Part shown: piece by piece, positions 62,568 to 64,000 of the stretch
How positions within the stretch are numbered: the stretch's first letter is position 1
Layout of the letters: each line of letters begins with the position of its first letter
Assembly (NCBI RefSeq): GCF_013410355.1
Contig: NZ_JACCFI010000001.1
Coordinates: 2,046,001-2,110,000 of the forward strand
Direction: 5' to 3'
Length of the DNA: 64,000 nt
Origin: Agromyces hippuratus
GTDB lineage: Bacteria; Actinomycetota; Actinomycetes; Actinomycetales; Microbacteriaceae
The notes under the pieces: generated by a model
Told to the model about the DNA's origin: nothing
Databases searched by the model: none
The model's input: only the letters and a program-made list of their open reading frames with translations
Position numbers and translations under genes: made by a program

Positions 62568-63968
62568 GTGGCTGACCTCGACTGGCTCTCGATCGCCGCC
62601 CTCGCCCTCATCGCCGTGCTCTTCGTCGGCCTCTTCCTGCTCCGCCGCGCGGGCGCGAAGTTCACCCTGCTCACGGTCATCGCCCTCGTCGTCGGCATCG
62701 GCGTCGGCCTCCTGTTCCAGGGGCACCTCGACTACGTCGACGTCATCGGCACGATCTACGTGAACGTCATCACCGCGGTCGTGGCACCGCTCATCATCGT
62801 CTCGGTGCTCTCGAGCGTCACCTCGCTCGGCAGCCTCGCGAAGCTGCGCACGATCGGCCTGAGCTCGGTCTTCTGGCTGCTCCTCACGAACCTCATCGCG
62901 ATCCTGCTGACCCTCGGGCTGGCGCTCGCGACGGGCATCGGCAAGGGAGCGAACCTCGAACTCGCCGGTGTCGACGGGTCGGCCCTGACCGGCCTGCTCG
63001 CCCCGCTCGACGAGGTCATCGTCGGACTCTTCCCGCACAACGTCGTCGGCGACATCTCGTCGAACAACATCATCGCGATCATCCTCTTCACGCTGCTGAT
63101 CGCCGTCTCGTACCTGATCGTGGCCGACAAGAACGCCGAGAAGGTGCGGCCGTTCAAGGAGTTCGTGGATGCCACGCGGCGGGTGCTCTTCAAGGCCGTC
63201 GGGTTCATCATCGCCCTGACCCCGTATGCGGTGCTCGCCCTCGTCGCGGTCACGACCTCGACAGCCGTGGCGCGCATCGAGACCGCGCTCGCACTCGTCG
63301 GCGTGCTCGTCATCGCGCTGGTCGCCTGCTTCGTGGATGCGTACTTCGTCAACGGCGTGCTGCTGCGGGTCTTCGCCGACCTGAACCCGCTGCGGTTCTT
63401 CCGCCAGCTGACGCCGGCGCAGTACACGGCGTTCACGACGCAGTCGAGCATCGGCACCCTGCCGCTCACGATCTCGACGCTCACCCGCAAGATCGGCGTC
63501 TCCGACGAGGTGGCCGGCTTCACCGCACCGATCGGCACGACGATCGGCATGCCCGGATGCGCCGGCATCTGGCCCACGCTCGTCGCCGTCTTCACGGTGA
63601 ACGCCCTCGGCATCGAGTACACGCCGCTCGACTACGTCGTGCTCGTGGTGCTCGGCCTCCTCGTCTCGCTCGGTACCGCCGGAGTGCCCGGAACGGCGAT
63701 CGTGACGGCGACGGCAGTGCTCACCGCCGTGGGCCTGCCCGTCGAGGTGCTCGTGCTGCTCATTCCGATCAGCGCGATCGCCGGCACCGCGAGCACCATG
63801 GCCAACGTCACTGCCGCCGCCACGAGCGCCGCGATCGTCGCCCGCCGTGCCGGCGCGCTCGACGACGAGATCTTCGCCGGCCGGGCCGTGCACCACGACG
63901 ATCTCGACGACGACCGCGTCGCCGACGCGCCCGACGCCGAACCGACCGAACTCGCCGCCCGCCGCTGA
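62568..63968 (+). CDS. Dicarboxylate/amino-acid:cation symporter (DAACS family)
   Basis: A 466-residue secondary transporter. Hallmarks of the glutamate/dicarboxylate symporters are present: the early helices, VAPLIIVSVLSSVTSLGSLAKL, the serine-rich reentrant loop AFTTQSSIGTLPLTISTLTRKIGVSDEVAGFTAPIGTTIGMPGCAGIWP, and GTAGVPGTAIVTATAVLTAVGLPVEVL with the second reentrant loop. It would import glutamate, aspartate or C4-dicarboxylates with Na+ or H+. The GTG start at 62568 was chosen since CGGAG lies upstream and the preceding in-frame codons look non-coding; an ATG at 62475 would add 31 residues. Confidence 0.92.
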   Translation: MADLDWLSIAALALIAVLFVGLFLLRRAGAKFTLLTVIALVVGIGVGLLFQGHLDYVDVIGTIYVNVITAVVAPLIIVSVLSSVTSLGSLAKLRTIGLSSVFWLLLTNLIAILLTLGLALATGIGKGANLELAGVDGSALTGLLAPLDEVIVGLFPHNVVGDISSNNIIAIILFTLLIAVSYLIVADKNAEKVRPFKEFVDATRRVLFKAVGFIIALTPYAVLALVAVTTSTAVARIETALALVGVLVIALVACFVDAYFVNGVLLRVFADLNPLRFFRQLTPAQYTAFTTQSSIGTLPLTISTLTRKIGVSDEVAGFTAPIGTTIGMPGCAGIWPTLVAVFTVNALGIEYTPLDYVVLVVLGLLVSLGTAGVPGTAIVTATAVLTAVGLPVEVLVLLIPISAIAGTASTMANVTAAATSAAIVARRAGALDDEIFAGRAVHHDDLDDDRVADAPDAEPTELAARR

Positions 63969-63995
63969 CCGGCCGACCCCGAAGGAAGAAACGCC

Positions 63996-64000
63996 ATGCC
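63996..64000 (+). CDS. Start of a gene running off the window
   Basis: ATGCC at the very end, 27 bases past the symporter stop, with GAAGGAAG 7 bases upstream. Its identity cannot be told. The spacing suggests it is cotranscribed with the symporter. Confidence 0.5.

Overview
The window is G+C-rich throughout. It has GTG starts, several leaderless-looking starts and a great many GGATGC/GCATCC spellings. Together with its gene families and two interspersed repeat types (GTTTCGACAGGCTCAACC and GGTCGAGTAG...GTATCGAGACC), this points to an actinobacterium of the Microbacteriaceae, Agromyces- or Microbacterium-like. No rRNA, tRNA, transposase or CRISPR array was seen.

Layout. 0.1-7.8 kb: a secreted GH53 galactanase, a sortase-anchored surface protein, a pterin-dehydratase-like/VOC fusion, a DUF2207 membrane protein, a YciI protein and a NERD protein. 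7.8-12.1 kb: a translationally coupled pair (DUF2868 membrane protein and DUF3482 GTPase) and a NYN-domain protein. 12.2-33.5 kb: a defence island. It holds DUF2130, then a type I restriction-modification operon (an HTH/specificity-like protein, HsdM, HsdS, a DEDDh exonuclease with BRCT, a small membrane protein, a DUF697 GTPase, HsdR), an HNH endonuclease, an 1814-residue DUF4011/SF1 helicase/Vsr-like nuclease/DUF3320 protein, and on the other strand a GmrSD-like DUF262-DUF1524-RAMA protein. 33.6-38.4 kb: two paralogous helical proteins, an MFS exporter whose C-terminus is built from a repeat, and an FMN-binding-split protein.

38.6-44.3 kb: a sphingomyelinase-like phosphatase, a DUF900 hydrolase with a 42-residue glutamine-rich tract, an IclR regulator and a DUF305 lipoprotein. 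44.4-50.8 kb: a secreted LVIVD-repeat protein, a membrane protein, a SpoT-like HD protein, a MarR/SDR divergent pair and a truncated HxlR regulator. 50.8-54.7 kb is a less G+C-rich patch of small secreted proteins. It contains an ECF sigma gene broken by a one-base frameshift, its coupled membrane partner, an I36-like inhibitor and an XRE remnant. 54.7-64 kb: an HxlR/NmrA-like pair, a thioesterase-fold protein, a RibD-like reductase, RtcB with a possible attenuator and small upstream ORF, a LuxR/FAD-monooxygenase pair, a second small membrane paralogue and a DAACS symporter. The start codon of a further gene lies at the edge.

The genes that most clearly work together are the type I operon and its embedded accessory genes, which are joined by 1- to 4-base overlaps. 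The convergent intergenic spaces carry strong hairpins, including two related near-perfect palindromes at 47.4 and 56.7 kb. All functions are read from motifs; no search was run.
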